The notes beneath the pieces are model-generated. The model made no database searches and had not been told where the DNA came from. It saw only the letters and a program-made list of their open reading frames with translations. DNA of 64,000 nucleotides, taken from NCBI GenBank assembly GCA_030605085.1, contig JAUWBH010000008.1:1-64000 (forward strand). Direction: 5' to 3'. This DNA is from Promethearchaeota archaeon. Lineage in GTDB: Archaea; Asgardarchaeota; Lokiarchaeia; Sigynarchaeales; SOKP01. Below, piece after piece: positions 8,907-17,564 of this stretch. A program made the position numbers and the translations under genes. Numbering within the stretch: position 1 is the first letter of the stretch; every line of letters starts with the position of its first letter.

Positions 8907-9148
8907 AATAAACAATCCAATACAGTTTTTTTAATTAAATAAAAATTATGAAAGGAACATTTAAAACTTTAATATATGAAATAAATCTATTTTAGAAAAT
9001 GAAGTAAAAATTTTTTTTTATAGAGAAATAGACGGATAAATGTTGACTTAATATAGATAATTTATAAAATAATACAAAATCAAAACCTTTTTGAAATATT
9101 AGTTTTTAATAATAGACTACAAAAACACCAAAGGAAGGTATTGTCCAA

Positions 9149-9286
9149 ATGAAAATCTGTCCTAAATGTCAGAAAATAATACCTCACTACGAACAAAAAA
9201 AGGCTGTTGTATTTACTCCCGGCAAAATAAAAAATAGGATTTTCTATGGTAATGAATCTTATTATTACCATAAAGAATGCATTTAA
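9149..9286 (+). CDS. Small zinc-finger protein, 45 residues
   Basis: The frame from ATG 9149 to TAA 9286 has a good ribosome-binding site (AAGGAAGG, 9131-9138). It encodes MKICPKCQKIIPHYEQ, a central loop, and YYYHKECI at the end. CPKC at the start and HxxC at the end make four plausible zinc ligands in a treble-clef or LIM-like arrangement. Function unknown; such one-domain zinc fingers are common in Asgard archaea. The opposite strand carries a longer open frame, but it has no motif and is taken as a shadow. Confidence 0.6.
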   Translation: MKICPKCQKIIPHYEQKKAVVFTPGKIKNRIFYGNESYYYHKECI

Positions 9287-9376
9287 AATAAAGAGATTCT
9301 ACTCCATCTAAAAAATTTAAGTGGTAGGAATGAATTTTTTTCCTCTCTTTATCCAAGTTTTTATTAGCTAAATCTA

Positions 9377-9964
9377 TTATTTCGTTGAATCAGTAAAAAT
9401 CATATCTTTACTGATTATTTGCCAAGTTCTCCAACCGTTTGCGACCTTTTCTTTAGCTTCTTTAATAAATTCGTTATACCCGATTTCACGGCACTTCTTC
9501 AAATTTAGGGCAGTATCTCGACTATATCGTTTACAGATCATTTTCGTCATGGTTCCTTTATCAGACATTGGTACTGGATTCGAACTTATGTGAGGACAAG
9601 GAGTTTCCAATTCTGGATCGTAGTCATTACATTCAGCACAGGTCCAATAACCTTTAGATTTGACACAATTTGCGATCCCGCATATTTTTGAGGGTCCGCC
9701 ACCGTTATAACATCCAGGACAATTTCCTTGTTTATTCGCTTGAATGAATTTTTTTAGCGTTTTCAATGTGCTCCTTATTCCTTTGAGATTTAAACCAAGG
9801 AATGGGCCAACATCTAACATATTCCAGCCTTCCCAAATTTTTTGAAGATTTTTTGCGGCCTCTAATGACTCCCCAATATGTGTATCACATCCAAAACACA
9901 GGATCCCACACGGAGAAAGAATCCCTCTATCGTCATCCTTCATATCATCTAATTTTAAACTCAA
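9377..9964 (-). CDS. DUF3795-type cysteine-rich protein
   Basis: Of 195 residues, the first 130 carry the DUF3795 pattern: SPCGILCFGCDTH, then GNCPGCYNGGG, ICGIANCVKSKGYWTCAEC and a final PCPH. About eleven cysteines in pairs suggest a metal or iron-sulfur site. The function of DUF3795 is not established. The gene stands alone, convergent with the 45-residue zinc-finger gene. Confidence 0.8.
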   Translation of the reverse strand: MSLKLDDMKDDDRGILSPCGILCFGCDTHIGESLEAAKNLQKIWEGWNMLDVGPFLGLNLKGIRSTLKTLKKFIQANKQGNCPGCYNGGGPSKICGIANCVKSKGYWTCAECNDYDPELETPCPHISSNPVPMSDKGTMTKMICKRYSRDTALNLKKCREIGYNEFIKEAKEKVANGWRTWQIISKDMIFTDSTK

Positions 9965-10030
9965 TTAATTATCACCTATTTAATAAATAAAGTAAAAAAT
10001 TAATTCTTTGTTTTTTGTTGTTTAGGTGTA

Positions 10031-10258
10031 ATGCGTATGTTGAATGCGATATTATTGTCAAGTGTTTTTGGATCAAGTCGAGCCACATCCTTAAATGGAG
10101 AGGAGGGAGAATCTCTTTTTTTAGAGCTTTGGAGTAAAATCTATGGATTGATTTCGCTTTATAACAGCGGTATTCTTTCAGAAATCAATGATACTCATAA
10201 AGAAATTATTGAAAAAATAGTAAAAAGAACTATTATATCACTTACTAAAAATGATTGA
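10031..10258 (+). CDS. Small uncharacterised protein, 75 residues
   Basis: The frame starts at ATG 10031 with GTTTAGGTGTA just upstream and ends in TGA. The product has a Gly/Ser-containing N-terminus (SSVFGSSRATSLNGEEG) and a helical remainder. I do not recognise it. It sits between two leftward genes and could be real, with small-protein length and a steady amino-acid mix, but there is no motif to confirm it. Confidence 0.4.
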   Translation: MRMLNAILLSSVFGSSRATSLNGEEGESLFLELWSKIYGLISLYNSGILSEINDTHKEIIEKIVKRTIISLTKND

Positions 10259-10331
10259 ATACAATTGGAAAATGTTTAAAAAACCAAAATCAGAAATATT
10301 AAAATTTATCTAATTTTTTACTATTTTAACT

Positions 10332-11111
10332 TCATATAATTTCAGCAAACAAATTCTTTGCTGATTTATATAAATTATTTTCATTTGATAACTCTAATAA
10401 ATTTTCGCCTATTAGATTGACTTTACTAATTTCTTCATTATAAGGTAGTGTTCCGAGAAATTTTACGTTTTTTTCTTTAAGCATTTCTATTTCTTTAACT
10501 AATATATCATTCATATCTTCTGGAAATCGATTTCCAAGAATTAGAACATTTTTAAAGTCTAATTTAACTTCTTTACTCACTTCTATAATTCTTTCCATAG
10601 TGTGAAAACCCATCTTACTCGCATCGGTTACAATTATCAAGTCAGAAATATCTTGTCCCGTTTTTCTTGCAAAATATTCTAACCCTGCGGGGGCATCTAT
10701 TAACACAATATCGTAATTTTTTGATAATACATCTATAACATGCTTTAAAGTATTATTTACGCTGCAATAACAGCCCTCTCCTTCACTTCGGCCCATCTCC
10801 ACTAAATCAAACTCGTCCATTTCTATAAGCGATTCAAAGAATTCCGATTCAATGATTTGATTTTTTGGCACATCTAAAGGTATTTGTCTTTTTTGTATTT
10901 TTTCTTTAATCACAGTCATTTTTCCGCCGATGGTTTGATTAAAATGGATTTCTTTTCCAATTAAATCCCCGATATTGGCATCTGGATCTGCATCGATAAC
11001 TAAAATATCTTTGTACTTTTTTGTTTCTAAAAGATACTTTAGCATTAGAATTAACATTGTAGATTTTCCCACTCCGCCCTTTCCACTAAAAGAAATAATT
11101 TTTGTAGCCAT
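10332..11111 (-). CDS. cooC: CooC-type nickel-insertion ATPase for carbon monoxide dehydrogenase
   Basis: A 259-residue MinD/SIMIBI-class ATPase. The deviant P-loop GKGGVGKS spans residues 10-17, VIDADPDAN follows at 39-47, and SEGEGCYC gives C114 and C116, the CxC that binds metal and bridges the dimer in CooC. The family matures Ni-CODH by delivering nickel at the cost of ATP. In archaea this supports the carbonyl branch of the Wood-Ljungdahl pathway. No CODH gene is in the window. The family ID is strong from the EGxGCYC motif; the partner is inferred. Confidence 0.85.
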   Translation of the reverse strand: MATKIISFSGKGGVGKSTMLILMLKYLLETKKYKDILVIDADPDANIGDLIGKEIHFNQTIGGKMTVIKEKIQKRQIPLDVPKNQIIESEFFESLIEMDEFDLVEMGRSEGEGCYCSVNNTLKHVIDVLSKNYDIVLIDAPAGLEYFARKTGQDISDLIIVTDASKMGFHTMERIIEVSKEVKLDFKNVLILGNRFPEDMNDILVKEIEMLKEKNVKFLGTLPYNEEISKVNLIGENLLELSNENNLYKSAKNLFAEII

Positions 11112-11282
11112 CTTTAACTTTTCTTCCTTTTATAATTTATTTAATTCTATTTCAAAATAGATATTCTTAATTAAAGGAAATTGAATTAGGATTAAAAATT
11201 TATTATCTATATTTTAAAAAGATAATGAGAGTTCTATTAAAAAATTAAAACACATTTAATAAGGGAGTTAATAATAAATAAG

Positions 11283-11351
11283 TTAAGCTCTTTGTTCTTG
11301 GCGATAGACGGGGGTTATCTTGAATGTAAATTCGTCGAGCGTGAAGATGGG
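11283..11351 (-). other. Second copy of the S2 C-terminal tail, in another frame
   Basis: Read in the frame one base back from the S2 frame, this stretch gives PIFTLDEFTFKITPVYRQEQ then RA and a stop at 11283-11285. It repeats the S2 tail YTLEEFTSKIVPVYREQ almost residue for residue, while the DNA differs mainly at third positions. That pattern suggests the repeat was read as protein until recently. A single extra G in the GGG run near 11352-11356 would join the two frames. Confidence 0.6.
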
Positions 11352-12175
11352 CGCCCTCTTTGTGGTTGCTCTCTATACACAGGAACAATTTTAGATGTAA
11401 ATTCTTCGAGCGTGTAAGGAAATTCGTCTTCGCTAGAGATTTTCCCAAGTTCAAGCATAATTTGTTTTGCTAATAACCAAAATGCCAAGCCAAGCGCTTT
11501 TTTACCTCGATTGTTAGCGGGAACCGCAAGATCTATTCCAGTAAGCGTGTCATCAGTGTCAAACAGAGAAACAACCGGGACACGAGCTAATTGAGCTTCA
11601 CGCAAAATTACTTTATCGGCGTGTGGATCAACTATTACTACAACTGATGCGTCTTTAACATACGTATCAATTATGGGATTAGTTAAGGAGCCTGGAATAA
11701 AGCGCGTTGTTACTGCTCTACATCCAAGAGTTTCACAAAATTTTGCAACAGGTTCTTTGCCATATCGTCGAACTGAACAAACGATTACTCTATCGCTTCC
11801 TTCTTCTACAAATTTACTTAAGAATTTTGCGGCTATTTTAAGGCGTTCGTCCGTTTGGGTTAAGTCTATAACATATAAGCCGTAATTAGTTTGTCTATAA
11901 ATAAATCGTCGAGCGTCTCCGGTCAATAATTTTGTCCCTATGTGAATGCCACAGGAGAGATATTGCTGCTTCTGTGCTTCTTCTTTATCTAATAATATAG
12001 CATCTTTTTTTTCTTCGATTTGAGCCTCTACATCTGTGTCCAAGAGCCCCAATTCTTCTTCTAAATCTAAATCATCTTCAAAATCATCAAGATCTTCTAT
12101 ACCTTCAAAATTAGCAAGATCAGTCTCTAAATCCGATGTATTATTTTTCTCGCTATCTTGTTTTTTCTTTGCCAA
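11315..12175 (-). CDS. rpsB: Small ribosomal subunit protein S2 (uS2), archaeal type
   Basis: A 286-residue protein. The uS2 core starts near residue 70 with QQYLSCGIHIGTKLLTGD, continues with FIYRQTNYGLYVIDLTQT and RFIPGSLTNP, and includes VVIVDPHADK and PVVSLFDTDD. The first 60 residues are an acidic extension (DLDDFEDDLDLEEELGLLD), unusual in length. uS2 binds the 30S head and helps assemble the initiation site. The C-terminus is odd: the annotated frame ends SRSTNLHSR, while an alternative frame carries a second copy of the preceding tail. The neighbours CooC and HD are not ribosomal, so the usual archaeal S2 operon is not seen here. Confidence 0.93.
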   Translation of the reverse strand: MAKKKQDSEKNNTSDLETDLANFEGIEDLDDFEDDLDLEEELGLLDTDVEAQIEEKKDAILLDKEEAQKQQYLSCGIHIGTKLLTGDARRFIYRQTNYGLYVIDLTQTDERLKIAAKFLSKFVEEGSDRVIVCSVRRYGKEPVAKFCETLGCRAVTTRFIPGSLTNPIIDTYVKDASVVVIVDPHADKVILREAQLARVPVVSLFDTDDTLTGIDLAVPANNRGKKALGLAFWLLAKQIMLELGKISSEDEFPYTLEEFTSKIVPVYREQPQRGRPSSRSTNLHSR

Positions 12176-12435
12176 TAAATAAACCTTTGATCAATATTAT
12201 AATAATTCTTAAAAGGATTAATAAGATTAAAATTTTGAGATAATTAATTAAATCATGTAAATTATCAAAACAATAATTTTTAAAATTAATTTTTTTAATA
12301 ATTATCTTTAATATTAAAGTTCTAAATCATTTCTTAACTTTTCATAACCGCACGGTCAATTTTATATTTATCTCCTAAGGATGTTAAATTCTTATAAGCT
12401 AAAACTTAAACTTAATAATTAATTTTTTAATTATA
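12176..12435. other. Divergent intergenic region between S2 and the HD gene
   Basis: This very AT-rich region carries the promoters for the leftward S2 gene and the rightward HD-domain gene. A short GC-richer spot CCGCACGG (12347-12354) stands out. No gene is seen. Confidence 0.35.
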
Positions 12436-12981
12436 ATGGTAAAAGAAGAATTATCAGTAATTTTACCCGATCCGGAATATGCTTTAGATTTATTAAGAAG
12501 ATTTAAAGTTCCTTTCTCAGTTCGTCGTCATTCAATTAAAGTAGCAGAAAAAGCTTTAGAAATCGCAAATAAAATTAGAAAAGTAAAAGTGGATAAAAAT
12601 TTAATAGAGATTGGCGCACTATTACACGATATTGGGAGGTCTAAAACGCATGGATTTCGACACGCGTTAATAGGCGGTAAAATCTTAAGGGAGAGAGGTT
12701 TTCCATCAATATTAGCTCGTATTTGCGAGACACACATTTTAGGTGGATTGGATAAAGAAGACGCTAAATCTTTAGGATTACCTTCCGAAAAAGATTTTCT
12801 TCCTGAAACTTTAGAAGAAAAGATTGTATGTTTAGCAGATAAACTAATGGCAGGAAGAAGAGAGGTCTCGATTGGAGAAAGGTTTCGCATTTGGTTTAGT
12901 AAATATGGAAAAAGTAAAATATTATTGAAATCTAAAGAGAGAATTGAACAAATTCAAAAAGAGTTAGAAGACTTAATGTAA
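12436..12981 (+). CDS. HD-domain phosphohydrolase, TIGR00295-like
   Basis: A 181-residue protein with a full HD metal site: H32 in VRRHSIKVAE, H64-D65 in ALLHDIGRSK, H76 in FRHALIGG, H100 in CETHILGG, and D113-region ligands in CLADKLMAG further on. This matches the small archaeal HD family often called TIGR00295, which is predicted to hydrolyse nucleotides or phosphoesters with two metal ions. It is convergent with leuD, with only four bases between the genes. The fold is certain; the substrate is unknown. Confidence 0.85.
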   Translation: MVKEELSVILPDPEYALDLLRRFKVPFSVRRHSIKVAEKALEIANKIRKVKVDKNLIEIGALLHDIGRSKTHGFRHALIGGKILRERGFPSILARICETHILGGLDKEDAKSLGLPSEKDFLPETLEEKIVCLADKLMAGRREVSIGERFRIWFSKYGKSKILLKSKERIEQIQKELEDLM

Positions 12982-12985
12982 GATT

Positions 12986-13489
12986 TTATTTTGCTAGTTT
13001 TTTCTTTAATTGGTTTAAAATTCCCCCTTCTTTTAAAATATCATATAAAAAATCAGGCAATTTTACGAACTCAAGTTTCAGATTTTTGCTCCTATTTAAA
13101 ATGGTACCTTCTTTAAGCGAAATTTCTAAATTATCACCTTTAGAAAAAGTTTTCTGGTCCCAATTCAGCGTTATCCCCGGTAATCCGCTATTTATTAAGT
13201 TCCTAAAGTAAATTCTCGCAAAAGATTTGGCTATGATCGCTTTTATTCCAAGAATATTAAAAACATTAACGGCTTCTTCCCTTGAACTTCCAGTTCCGAA
13301 GTTTTCGCCGGCAACTATAATATTTCCATTAGCAACATTTTTTACAAAATACGAGTCAATAAATTCAAGGGTATGTTTTGCCATTTCTTGAGGATCTCTC
13401 ATAGTCAATGTATGACTTGGAACAATATCGTCGGTATTGATATCGTCTCCTAAAATATAAGCAAATCCTTTAATTGTATTGTCAATCAT
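12986..13489 (-). CDS. leuD: 3-isopropylmalate dehydratase / homoaconitase small subunit
   Basis: The 167-residue swivel-domain protein opens GFAYILGDDINTDDIVPS and has GENFGTGSSREEAV, the substrate-binding block of LeuD/HacB. It closes as FRNLINSGLPGI. With the [4Fe-4S] large subunit it isomerises 2-isopropylmalate in leucine synthesis, or homocitrate-type acids in some archaea. The large-subunit gene lies 6 kb away at 19627-20892 on the same strand, separated by unrelated genes and the IS element, so the pair is split. Substrate choice between leucine and other pathways cannot be read from the sequence. Confidence 0.9.
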   Translation of the reverse strand: MIDNTIKGFAYILGDDINTDDIVPSHTLTMRDPQEMAKHTLEFIDSYFVKNVANGNIIVAGENFGTGSSREEAVNVFNILGIKAIIAKSFARIYFRNLINSGLPGITLNWDQKTFSKGDNLEISLKEGTILNRSKNLKLEFVKLPDFLYDILKEGGILNQLKKKLAK

Positions 13490-13604
13490 TATTTCTTCAA
13501 GAAAATTAAGCTAAAAAAATTTTAAAATTCTTATATATTATATTAACAATTTTTAACAAATTTAATAAAATTAATGAAGATATATTCTAATTAGGTATAA
13601 AAAA

Positions 13605-14408
13605 ATGTCGATATTAGGAATTGATTACGAAAAATGTACGAACTGTGGTACATGTTTAACTGCTTGTCCTTTATTTAGAAGGAAAGGTAAAGACAAGGTT
13701 GTATTTCAAAATATACAGAATATTTGTAATTTATGCGGTCATTGTATTGGAAAGTGTCCCGATGACGCTATACTATATGAAGGTATAGGAGAGGCTTTTG
13801 CCTACGAGGGCGTTGATAAACCTGAAAAAATAGCGTCTTACGATACAGTGTATAAAATCCTTCGGGCAAACCGTTCTATTCGAAGTTATAAAAAAGAAAA
13901 GGTGCCTGTAGACATCTTGAAGAAGGTTTTTGAAGTCATGAGCCATGCTCCTACGGGAGGTAACATGAGAACAGAAAAATTTTCAATTCTGTCAGATAAA
14001 GAAAAGATCAAAAAGTTATCGGACGCCGTTCAGGAAGAATTGCTTAAAAATCCTATGACAAGCACCAGATATAAAATATTATTCAGTATTCTGGAAAAAT
14101 TGTTTTATAGTCCCGTTTTTTTTGATGCACCTCACGTGATTTTCGTTTCCTCACCAATAGATTTGGATAGTGAGTCAAATAATATTGGAATTATAATTAC
14201 TTATGGAAGGTTAGCCGCACAGGCACTTGGTTTAGGTACTTGCTGGAATGGATTAACCCAAGCAGCAATGATGATGAATCCTGAAATAAAAAAGTTGGCA
14301 GGCATCCAAGGTAAAAAAATAGGGGCTTTTATCGTTGGATATTCAAACGAAATTTACTATCGTTCTCCCCCACGTTCTACAAAAGAAGTTGAGGGCTTAG
14401 AAGAGTGA
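13605..14408 (+). CDS. Ferredoxin-nitroreductase fusion
   Basis: A 267-residue protein with two 4Fe-4S motifs at the N-terminus (CTNCGTCLTACP and CNLCGHCIGKCP). From about residue 85 a nitroreductase domain follows: RSIRSYKKEKVP, MSHAPTGGNMRTEKF and a late GLGTCWNGLTQAA. Such fusions are FMN enzymes that take electrons through the built-in ferredoxin; the acceptor is usually unknown. A homologue with the same layout lies at 58027-58935. It is a single gene between divergent and co-directional neighbours. Confidence 0.88.
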   Translation: MSILGIDYEKCTNCGTCLTACPLFRRKGKDKVVFQNIQNICNLCGHCIGKCPDDAILYEGIGEAFAYEGVDKPEKIASYDTVYKILRANRSIRSYKKEKVPVDILKKVFEVMSHAPTGGNMRTEKFSILSDKEKIKKLSDAVQEELLKNPMTSTRYKILFSILEKLFYSPVFFDAPHVIFVSSPIDLDSESNNIGIIITYGRLAAQALGLGTCWNGLTQAAMMMNPEIKKLAGIQGKKIGAFIVGYSNEIYYRSPPRSTKEVEGLEE

Positions 14409-14472
14409 GTCTTAGTCTGAAATTTTATAAAGTTTTAACCATTATATTGTATTGTCAAGGTGAAGAAAGAAT

Positions 14473-15474
14473 ATGTTAGATCCAAAAATAAAAGAGCAAC
14501 AATTAAAAATAAATCCGGATTTGGCAAAATTACTAGAAATAAGAAACTCATTGAACGAGAAAGCACTAGAGGCGTTTACAAAGAAAAAAAGTCTTGAAGG
14601 AGTTTCTGTGAGCGAAGCTCTTAAAAATAACGATTTTAAGTTAATATGGGAACTCTCACGTTATCTATCTGAATATGTAACCTCTAATGCGTACGATCCC
14701 TTCCCTAGTGATGCTAAATTCGAACGAATTGACGCTAATGGTGTACCAGCAGAGTGGGTTACTAACCCAAATGTCGCGGATCGTCAAATACTTTTTCATT
14801 TATTTGGTGGTGGTTATGTTATGGGAACTCTTGATACCAGAAGAAGAATACCTTTTCTTATAGGGCGTATGTCAAAGTTGCGCTGCTTAAATATCGGATA
14901 CCGCCTTGCGCCAGAACACCCGTTTCCCGCAGCGTTAGAAGATTCCATCAAAGCTTATCGTTGGTTACTTTCTTCTGGAATTACAGCAGAAAATATAATA
15001 GTCACGGGGGCCTCAGCGGGTGGAGCTTTGGCTATTGCAACTATTTTGAAATTGCAAGAATTAGGAATTCCTTTACCTGCAGCGGCCGTCCTCCTTTCCC
15101 CATGGGTTGATTTAACAATAACCGGAGAATCCTTAAAACGCAATGCCAAATTTGAACCAAATATTACGTTGCCAATGCTAAGAAATTTAGCTATGGCTTA
15201 TTTACAAGGCAAAGATCCGAAAACACCTCTGGCATCTCCTCTTTATGCAAATTTAGATGGGCTCCCTCCGATACTCATTCAAGCAGGACAAGTTGAAGTA
15301 CTATTAGACGATTCGGTCAGATTAGCTGAACGTGCAAAGGCGGCTGGAGTTGAGGTAAGCTTAGAGATATGGGAAGGAATGACCCATGTATTTCAGAATT
15401 TTGGCGATACTCTACCCGAAAGTCGACAAGCAGTTGAAAATATTAGCAAATTTATTCAAAGAATTTTCAATTAG
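14473..15474 (+). CDS. Alpha/beta hydrolase, hormone-sensitive-lipase family esterase
   Basis: A 333-residue protein with the oxyanion-hole motif FHLFGGGYVMG (the HGGG box, with LF between H and GGG), the nucleophile elbow TGASAGGALA (GxSxG), and a late acid-histidine pair in EVLLDDSV and EGMTHVFQ. It begins with a cap-like helical region. The family hydrolyses short-chain esters, and archaeal members may act on lipids or xenobiotics. It lies 65 bases after the nitroreductase gene on the same strand. Confidence 0.88.
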   Translation: MLDPKIKEQQLKINPDLAKLLEIRNSLNEKALEAFTKKKSLEGVSVSEALKNNDFKLIWELSRYLSEYVTSNAYDPFPSDAKFERIDANGVPAEWVTNPNVADRQILFHLFGGGYVMGTLDTRRRIPFLIGRMSKLRCLNIGYRLAPEHPFPAALEDSIKAYRWLLSSGITAENIIVTGASAGGALAIATILKLQELGIPLPAAAVLLSPWVDLTITGESLKRNAKFEPNITLPMLRNLAMAYLQGKDPKTPLASPLYANLDGLPPILIQAGQVEVLLDDSVRLAERAKAAGVEVSLEIWEGMTHVFQNFGDTLPESRQAVENISKFIQRIFN

Positions 15475-15581
15475 AGTCCTATCTCTTTTTCGTTTACTAA
15501 TTGTAAAAACAATTCTATTTTGGATTGAAAAACAGAATAAAAAATAAAAATAACTAAGTGAATTATTCGTTTTTTGAGAAT

Positions 15582-16709
15582 TTACAGAGCTATAAGTTCA
15601 GCAAAAGAAACATCTCTTAATTTTGGAGCTTTTTTAGGAACAACATCCCTAACTTTTACCATCTTAATTGCGTCTTTGGGACAATTTGCCGCGCATACTC
15701 CGCAACCAATGCACAATTCTTCCTTTATAACCATCTGTTCGTCGGAAGAATCTGGTTCTATTGGCCACTTATGATATATTGCTTCACTCGGGCATTTTCT
15801 CATACAAGTTTCGCATTTAACACAGAGTTCCATGTTAATTTTAGGAGCATAATTGGAAATATGAACACCTTTAACATGAATTAATCTGGCGGGATACAAC
15901 GCACCACAATGGCAACTACAACAATTACATACGAATATTCCTGATTCTGAGCTTCCAAAAACAGTGTTATGTACAAGCCCCGCTTTCTCAGTATCTTTAA
16001 GAAACTGAATTGCCTCTTCTTTAGTCAAAATACGAGCATCATCGCACATATTAGGAACCATTTGAGCGGCCATTCCAACTAAAAAGCATCCCATCGCAGC
16101 TGGTGCACATTCACAAGGTTCTCCGGTCAATTCACCGATTAAACGACACTGGCAAGGGATAACTGCAAAATCTTCATTATCATCTATCAATTGTTTCACT
16201 AGTTCGTAAGGGAGCGCTTGAGACTTAACATCTAACGATTCATTAATTTCGATTAATTTCTCCTTAGCCTCGTAGGGAAGTAATGGTCTGAATACTTTGT
16301 CTTTACTTTCATAAGCTTCTGCTGGTGCAATTTTCTTCATGATATCACGATACAGTTTAGCGGCTTCTTTCTGATTCTCTTCAGTATCTTTTCTTATAAT
16401 ATAATATTTCTCGAAAATACCCGGCAATAGCGGAATCAAACTATATCTCGCACTTTTCTTAGCTAGGGTCCCAATCCTTACCGATCGAGCTAAAATTTGC
16501 TTAATCTCATTCTTCGGAATGCCCGTTTTTTCTTCCAACTCCTTTGGTGAGATCCAATTACCGACCTTCTCAAAATGAGAGAGAATCTTTATTTCTTCTC
16601 CGTTCCAGAAAACTTTCATTAATTTAATTATGGTTTTATGTTTAGGGGCATTTATGGGACCTAATACTAAATTTTGTCTTACTTGTTCATAATAATCTAT
16701 TTCTGTCAT
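15582..16709 (-). CDS. Winged-helix plus double 4Fe-4S protein
   Basis: The 375-residue protein has an N-terminal winged helix (about 30-110, with WISPKELEEKTGIPKNEI). A middle Cys-rich segment follows (IPCQCRLIGELTGEPCECAP and VCNCCSCHCGAL). It ends in two ferredoxin motifs, CVKCETCMRKCP and CIGCGVCAANCP. This layout suggests DNA binding coupled to a redox-sensitive cluster, or an electron-transfer protein with a regulator-like head. A paralogue with the same order lies at 52400-53494. Members are common in Lokiarchaeia-like genomes, but I know of no tested function. Confidence 0.75.
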   Translation of the reverse strand: MTEIDYYEQVRQNLVLGPINAPKHKTIIKLMKVFWNGEEIKILSHFEKVGNWISPKELEEKTGIPKNEIKQILARSVRIGTLAKKSARYSLIPLLPGIFEKYYIIRKDTEENQKEAAKLYRDIMKKIAPAEAYESKDKVFRPLLPYEAKEKLIEINESLDVKSQALPYELVKQLIDDNEDFAVIPCQCRLIGELTGEPCECAPAAMGCFLVGMAAQMVPNMCDDARILTKEEAIQFLKDTEKAGLVHNTVFGSSESGIFVCNCCSCHCGALYPARLIHVKGVHISNYAPKINMELCVKCETCMRKCPSEAIYHKWPIEPDSSDEQMVIKEELCIGCGVCAANCPKDAIKMVKVRDVVPKKAPKLRDVSFAELIAL

Positions 16710-16933
16710 TAATTAAAATAAAATTGCTTAAAATAAATATGCAATGATTTAGTTTACAATTGACAAAAAAGTGTAAGTTTACTTAAATATAGACAAGGAT
16801 GTAAGCGATTAAATACATATATAAAAGTCTAAAAAAAATCGTATAGCGGGCATATTAATTATAATATTATGTTGTATAACACAATTACTTCAAATATTTA
16901 CTTATTACTTAATAAAGTATAAAAATCGAATTA

Positions 16934-16957
16934 AACTGATTATAATATCTATTTTTT
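16934..16957 (+). repeat. Left terminal inverted repeat of the IS630 element
   Basis: AACTGATTATAATATCTA followed by T's. It matches the reverse complement of 18104-18126 over the first 18 or so bases with two or three mismatches. Confidence 0.8.
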
Positions 16958-16976
16958 AATAAATATTATCACCATA

Positions 16977-17564
16977 TTATACCTTTGCTTTGGCAGTAAA
17001 CTTCTCTAAATTCCATAGCGTAGCAATCTTCTCAGATGGATGCTTAAATTGCTGTAGATATTCATACAACACCGCATGTAACTCATCAAGTGTTTGAAAG
17101 TATTCATTTGTGTTCACATCTTTCTTTATATCACGCCATAATAGCTCGATCGGGTTAAAATCGGGAGAATACGGGGGGAGAAATATTAACTGCAACCGAT
17201 CCGCATTTTTCTTAAGGAAAAACCGTAATTTTTTCGCATGATGTGCGCGCGCATTGTCCAAAACGAAGTAAATCTTCCCTGGTATCTGAACATGTTTCAA
17301 GAGTCCTTTTAAAAATCGAAGGAATTGTACCGCATCTAAGGTCTTAATTTCAGCAAAAAAACCTGTATGATTCGTTACATCAATTGTTCCAATCAAGTTA
17401 AGACGCTTCCGACCACTATCTACCAGAATTTCCGGTCTCTCCCCTTTTATCCACCATATTTTACACAATCTACGATTAAGCTCTATAGAGGTCTCATCTC
17501 CAAAAAGAAGTGCGTCTCCTGGTTTCATATTCATAAGGAGGTTAACAAAATCTCTTAAAAACAA
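16977..17564 (-). CDS. IS630 transposase, DDE catalytic part (orfB)
   Basis: A 195-residue frame with the RNase H-like DDE core: LLFGDETSIELNRR (first D), GKIYFVLDNARAHHAKK (second D), then IFLPPYSPDFNPIELLWRDI, where the last acidic residue is the E of the PIELLW box. It has no start of its own that makes sense. It is most likely made as a fusion with the upstream helix-turn-helix frame by a -1 slip on the A9 run at 17570-17578. Confidence 0.88.
   Translation of the reverse strand: MFLRDFVNLLMNMKPGDALLFGDETSIELNRRLCKIWWIKGERPEILVDSGRKRLNLIGTIDVTNHTGFFAEIKTLDAVQFLRFLKGLLKHVQIPGKIYFVLDNARAHHAKKLRFFLKKNADRLQLIFLPPYSPDFNPIELLWRDIKKDVNTNEYFQTLDELHAVLYEYLQQFKHPSEKIATLWNLEKFTAKAKV

Noticed and set aside
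9080..9271. A 63-codon minus-strand frame
   Set aside because: It overlaps a plus-strand zinc-finger gene with ribosome-binding site and Cys pairs; it has no motif itself.
11245..11454. A separate 69-residue gene on the minus strand
   Set aside because: It is a shifted-frame reading across the S2 tail repeat with no motif; the S2 frames explain the sequence better.
12528..12890. A 120-codon frame opposite the HD gene
   Set aside because: It is antisense to all HD-family motifs and has no recognisable feature.
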